A stretch of 64,000 nucleotides of DNA from Silicimonas sp. GTDB lineage: Bacteria; Pseudomonadota; Alphaproteobacteria; Rhodobacterales; Rhodobacteraceae. The notes under the pieces were generated by a model. That model did no database searches and had not been told where the DNA came from. It saw only the letters and a program-made list of their open reading frames with translations. Shown piece after piece: positions 60,797 through 64,000 of this stretch (within the stretch, counting starts at the first letter, position 1; each line of letters starts with the position of its first letter). A program made the translations under genes and the position numbers. The stretch spans positions 1 through 64,000 of the forward strand of contig JAJEFO010000053.1 of the NCBI GenBank assembly GCA_022820365.1, written 5' to 3'.

Positions 60797-60802
60797 AGCG
60801 AC

Positions 60803-61819
60803 TTACCGGTTCATTGCCTCGTGAATCTCTGCGGCGTTCTCGATGCCGCGTTCGGCATATTCCGCGAAGATCTCTTTCATGCCCTCGGCAATGACCGCAT
60901 CCATCTTAGCACGTTCTTCCGCCGATACGGAAACCGAGACGACATCCTTCATGGCATCAGGGTTGGTCGCCAGCCAGTCCAGGCCACGTTGTCCCTCGTT
61001 GTGGAAACTCGTCGCGCCCATCATGGATGCCGGCTCGCCGGAAAGCTCGTCAATTATCGCGCGGTGCTCATCCGAAAGGCCGAGATAACGCTCCTTGTTC
61101 ATGGCAACGAAAAAGATCGCGAACGTGACCGGTATGTTGTCGATGTAGTGCGTTGCGACCTCGGCGAAGTTCCAGGGCTTGTCCATTTGCGCCGGAGATA
61201 TCGTGGTGCCGTCAATCGTGCCGGTCGACAGGCCCGTGTACATCTCGGTCACTGGCATCTGCACGGGCACGATGCCCAAGTCTTCCAGCAGCGGGGTGAC
61301 CATTGTCGCGAACGGAACGACCTTGGCTCCATTGAGCCCTTCCAGGGTCGACAGATCCTTCGTCGCTGCCCAGGCCGGACCGGCCACGGTGAAGAGGCCA
61401 ATGAGCTTGACGTCCTGGTACTCGTCCGCAAGGTGCTCGTCATAGACGCTCAGCAAGGCGCGGGTTGCTTCGAGCGCGGTCTGGTGCTTGCCCGGCGGAA
61501 CCATCAGGATAGTCTTCGGGAAGATCGTGGGCGCGTAGGTCTGCAAGCCGAAGGCGATGTCCGCGACCCCTTCGACGACGCGCTTGTACTGCTGGACCGG
61601 ACCCGCTCCCAGCTGACCTGCCGGATAGACCTTGATGGTCAGGGACCCGCCTGAGCGCTTTTCGACCTCTTCACCGAACCACTTGAAGAAGAACGAATTG
61701 ATATGGTGCTGCGGCGGAATGAACGTCGCAACGGACAGTTCTTCGGCCGTCGCCTGGCTTGGCCCGGACGCCAGGCCCGTTGCCAGGGCGAGTGACAGCA
61801 GGGTCTGCTTGAGTTTCAT
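60803..61819 (-). CDS. dctP: TRAP transporter substrate-binding protein DctP (first copy)
   Basis: A 338-residue periplasmic binding protein. The signal peptide is MKLKQTLLSLALATGLASG to ATAEELSV. The mature protein opens with ATFIPPQHHINSFFFKWFG and contains YPAGQLGAGPVQQYKRVVEG and MPVTEMYTGLSTGTIDG. GGAGGAAG precedes the ATG. A closely related protein is coded at 62705-63715. This copy lies nearest the permease genes. Confidence 0.95.
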   Translation of the reverse strand: MKLKQTLLSLALATGLASGPSQATAEELSVATFIPPQHHINSFFFKWFGEEVEKRSGGSLTIKVYPAGQLGAGPVQQYKRVVEGVADIAFGLQTYAPTIFPKTILMVPPGKHQTALEATRALLSVYDEHLADEYQDVKLIGLFTVAGPAWAATKDLSTLEGLNGAKVVPFATMVTPLLEDLGIVPVQMPVTEMYTGLSTGTIDGTTISPAQMDKPWNFAEVATHYIDNIPVTFAIFFVAMNKERYLGLSDEHRAIIDELSGEPASMMGATSFHNEGQRGLDWLATNPDAMKDVVSVSVSAEERAKMDAVIAEGMKEIFAEYAERGIENAAEIHEAMNR

Positions 61820-61854
61820 AATCTTCCTCCTGTTTGGCGATCCGCAATCAGCGG

Positions 61855-62619
61855 TCACACTTTCGAAAAGTCGGGGCACCATTGAAGGATGCCCTCACGG
61901 TAGCTCTTCCTGTCATTGAACGACTTCGCCCAACGGGTGATGTTCCGGTACCCGTCAAACGGATATCCGCATCCGGTCAGCACGAAGAACACCGGGATCC
62001 ACGAGATGTCCGCAAGCGTGAACCGGTCTCCCATGATCCAGTCGTTCCCGTCCAGCGCCGCATCGAGCTTGCCGAAGCAGTCCGCGAGAATTTCCTTGGA
62101 CCTGACCAGATCCTCTTCCTCGAACGCGGCGCTTCCGGCATGCTTGGAATGGAAGTCCTTCAGCTCTTCGTTTTTCTGGAGCGAATCGTATTTTCTTTGC
62201 TCGTCCGCGGTCTTCTTGACCTTCTTCTGAATCATGGTCGCGTAGACGTAAGGCTTGATCGCGGGAACGTGCACTGACCCGGCAAGCCGCAGCCATTCGA
62301 GCATTTCCCCTTCATTCCCTGATGCGCGCAGCGGCGGCTCGGGAAAGGTCCTGTCAAGATAGTCTATGATATCATTGGACTCGATGTGAACGACACCGTC
62401 GTGGACCAATGTCGGCACCAACCCGTTCGGATTGATGCCGAAATAGTCTTCGGAGATATTCTCCTTTTTCCGCAGGTCGAGGTGATGGCTTGTCCAGTCA
62501 AGCCCCTTCTCAATCAGCGTCATGCGCACGCGCATCGAGCAATTGGAAATGTCACCGTGGTACAGGTGCAATCCCTTGCAGCTCTCGACGGACCTGTTGG
62601 TCGGCTGGACAACTGCCAT
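61855..62619 (-). CDS. Glutathione S-transferase family protein
   Basis: A 254-residue GST. The thioredoxin-like half reads LHLYHGDISNCSMRVRMTL, INPNGLVPTLVHDG and HIESNDIIDYLDRTFPEPPL, with the Ser that binds glutathione. The helical half ends DWIMGDRFTLADISWIPVF and RWAKSFNDRKSYREGIL. It is a different subgroup from the GST at 56583. Placed between two binding-protein genes, it belongs to the same operon and may take the glutathione-adduct step or remove glutathione. Confidence 0.9.
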   Translation of the reverse strand: MAVVQPTNRSVESCKGLHLYHGDISNCSMRVRMTLIEKGLDWTSHHLDLRKKENISEDYFGINPNGLVPTLVHDGVVHIESNDIIDYLDRTFPEPPLRASGNEGEMLEWLRLAGSVHVPAIKPYVYATMIQKKVKKTADEQRKYDSLQKNEELKDFHSKHAGSAAFEEEDLVRSKEILADCFGKLDAALDGNDWIMGDRFTLADISWIPVFFVLTGCGYPFDGYRNITRWAKSFNDRKSYREGILQWCPDFSKV

Positions 62620-62704
62620 CTACTGAATCTCCGCCGGTATTGCCGCAAGGGACCGCATCTGGCCCCCGAGGCATCACGCTGCCCTGCCCCTCGTTCGATC
62701 AGGA

Positions 62705-63715
62705 CTATCGATTTATCGCGTTGTAGATTTCCTCGGCGTTGCTGATGCCGCGCTCGACATAGTCCGCAAAGATCACCTTCAGCCCATCGGCAACGGCAGC
62801 GTCCATGCGCGCGCGTTCCTCGGCCGTGACTTCGACGACTACGAAGTTCTTGTCCGAAGCCTCCTGCATCAACTTGAGCGACCGCGCGTCTGCGCCGTCA
62901 AAGCTCTCCGCCAGTTTCATGGACGAAGCTTCTCCTGCCAGTTCATCGATTATGCCGCGATGCTCATCGCTCAGGCCATCGTAGCGTTCGCGATTCATGA
63001 CCACGAAGATCACTGCGTGCTGGACCGGCACGTTTGTCACGAAGTGCGTCGCCACGTCCCAGAAGTTCCAGGGCGGAGTCATGTTGTTGTAGGTGGCATA
63101 TGCTCCGTCAATCGTTCCGGTGGACAGTCCGGTATACATCTCCGTCACGGGCATCTGCACGGGAACGGCACCCATTGCCTCGATGATCGGAGTGGTCAGC
63201 GCGGCGTAAGGCACGATCTTTGCCCCCTTCAGGCCCTCCAGGGTGGATACGTCCCTGGTTGCCGCGATGCCGATCCCGGCCGCAGTCGTGATGCCAATGA
63301 CCTTCACGTCTTCGTATTCGTCCGCAAGATAATCGTCGAAGACAGCGAGAATTCGCTTGGTTGCATCTGCCGAGCTGTTTGCCTTTCCAGGCGGGATGGC
63401 CAGCATTGTCTTGGGAAACAGCGCCGGGGTATAGGCCGAGACACCGAACGTGATGTCCGCCACGCCTTCGACGGCACGCTTGTACTGCTGGACCGGGCCT
63501 GCGCCGAGCTGGCCGGCCGGATAGAGCTTCATCGTCAGCTCGCCGCCTGACCGCTTGGCAAGCTCCTCGCCGAACCACTTGAACATGACCGTGTTGGTGT
63601 GGTGCTGCGGCGGCACGAATGTTGCGACGCTCAGTTCCTCTGCATTCGCCGGCAGCGTGGCGACCCCAAGCGTGGACGCAAATGCCAGTGCCAGGCCAAA
63701 ACGCGAGATTTTCAT
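62705..63715 (-). CDS. dctP: TRAP transporter substrate-binding protein DctP (second copy)
   Basis: A 336-residue periplasmic binding protein with signal peptide MKISRFGLALAFASTLG to ANAEELSV. It is clearly a paralogue of the protein at 60803-61819: both have EELSVATF(I/V)PPQHH, YPAGQLGAGPVQQYKR and MPVTEMYTGLSTGTIDG, and both end in an INR/MNR tail. GGGGAGGGA precedes the ATG. It is the first gene of the operon. Its ligand may differ slightly, since the central binding segments diverge (TISPAQMDKPWNF against YATYNNMTPPWNF). Confidence 0.95.
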   Translation of the reverse strand: MKISRFGLALAFASTLGVATLPANAEELSVATFVPPQHHTNTVMFKWFGEELAKRSGGELTMKLYPAGQLGAGPVQQYKRAVEGVADITFGVSAYTPALFPKTMLAIPPGKANSSADATKRILAVFDDYLADEYEDVKVIGITTAAGIGIAATRDVSTLEGLKGAKIVPYAALTTPIIEAMGAVPVQMPVTEMYTGLSTGTIDGAYATYNNMTPPWNFWDVATHFVTNVPVQHAVIFVVMNRERYDGLSDEHRGIIDELAGEASSMKLAESFDGADARSLKLMQEASDKNFVVVEVTAEERARMDAAVADGLKVIFADYVERGISNAEEIYNAINR

Positions 63716-63751
63716 GTTTCCCTCCCCTGTCGACACAACCGCTCACAAAAA

Positions 63752-63836
63752 TTGGGATCCCAACATATCGAGAAATTGCCGGGATTCCCGCCTTTGAGCC
63801 AGTTGTTTCCCAAGACTTGCATAATTGGGATCCCGT
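63752..63836. promoter_or_regulatory. Twin TTGGGATCCCAA operators upstream of dctP
   Basis: TTGGGATCCCAA at 63752-63763 is a perfect 12-base palindrome, and TTGGGATCCCGT at 63825-63836 repeats ten of its bases. The centres are 73 bases apart, about seven helical turns. GGGATTCCCG between them is a weaker third copy. The form suits a dimeric GntR- or similar-family regulator, which would be coded outside the window. Confidence 0.65.
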
Positions 63837-64000
63837 TTCAAGCAACGTTTGCTGCCATTTCGTTTGCCGACTTGCACGGCTGTCCATGGTGGAAACCGTG
63901 TCCTCGCGGCCTCGCCACCAAGCTTCTCGGCGAGCCGGACGAACTGCGGCAGGGCACCTTCATCCGGGGCCACGCGCTTCAGCTCTCCTCGCGTCCACTC
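63837..64000. other. Window end; possible partial coding sequence, direction unclear
   Basis: From about 63880 to the edge both strands are open with the same codon phase. The plus frame reads LATKLLGEPDELRQGTFIRG and has the higher GC at third positions; the minus frame reads GELKRVAPDEGALPQFVRLA. No start or stop fixes either and no family was recognised. Confidence 0.3.

Noticed and set aside
1-64000. tRNA, rRNA, insertion sequence or prophage signals
   Set aside because: No cloverleaf, rRNA-like stretch, transposase or terminal inverted repeat pair was recognised; xerC is the housekeeping recombinase next to DUF484 and not a phage integrase.

Overview
The window looks like chromosomal DNA of a GC-rich alphaproteobacterium, most likely of the Rhodobacterales (Roseobacter-like). 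The grounds are the detached F0 ATP synthase operon with a second b-type subunit (atpI-atpB-atpE-b'-b), the ureDABCEFG cluster divergent from urtABCDE, the DUF484-xerC pair, and the abundance of TRAP and tripartite tricarboxylate (TTT) transporters. Family calls come from reading translated sequence by eye; no database search was possible.

Layout. 1-1.1 kb: a truncated gene start, a decayed small gene, and a BrnTA toxin-antitoxin pair in which the antitoxin is intact and the toxin is broken. 1.4-7.1 kb: housekeeping genes (PCu(A)C copper chaperone, cobB, pth, a DUF2237 gene, the F0 ATP synthase operon, an ArsR regulator). 7.4-10 kb: one 875-codon gene for a membrane-anchored protein with five exact-length 69-residue repeats. 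10-11.8 kb: hpd divergent from an Lrp/AsnC regulator. 11.8-17.1 kb: a LacI-type regulator divergent from a TRAP transporter operon that also holds an M24/creatinase-fold hydrolase. 17.2-29.5 kb: an ankyrin protein, the urease operon with a small exported ORF between ureA and ureB, and the urea ABC transporter. 29.5-36.2 kb: a Mn/Zn-type ABC importer divergent from copA-cueR, with readable metal-type operators between them. 36.4-45.2 kb: rsfS, rlmH, glpK, a secreted MBL-fold protein, an FAD-linked oxidase, a class III aminotransferase, DUF484 and xerC. 45.4-53.8 kb: an eight-gene operon for uptake and non-phosphorylative breakdown of a sugar acid to 2-oxoglutarate. 54.3-55.5 kb: a tandem OsmC protein. 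55.8-63.8 kb: an operon with a TRAP transporter, two paralogous binding proteins, two glutathione S-transferases, an aldehyde dehydrogenase and an SDR dehydrogenase.

How the genes work together. The Urt transporter brings in urea and the cytoplasmic nickel urease, matured by UreDEFG, splits it. In the 45-54 kb operon, TctCBA should import an aldonate, the enolase-superfamily dehydratase gives a 2-keto-3-deoxy acid, the DHDPS-family enzyme gives 2-oxoglutarate semialdehyde, and the aldehyde dehydrogenase gives 2-oxoglutarate; the gene set resembles the L-lyxonate route known from Pseudomonas. The 56-64 kb operon suggests import and glutathione-dependent processing of an aromatic or ether compound, in the style of lignin beta-aryl ether breakdown; this is inference.

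A recurring architectural theme is an intercistronic stem-loop directly after the substrate-binding-protein gene (urtA, tctC, dctP), which should let the binding protein be made in excess over the permease. Candidate operators were read in front of most transport operons.
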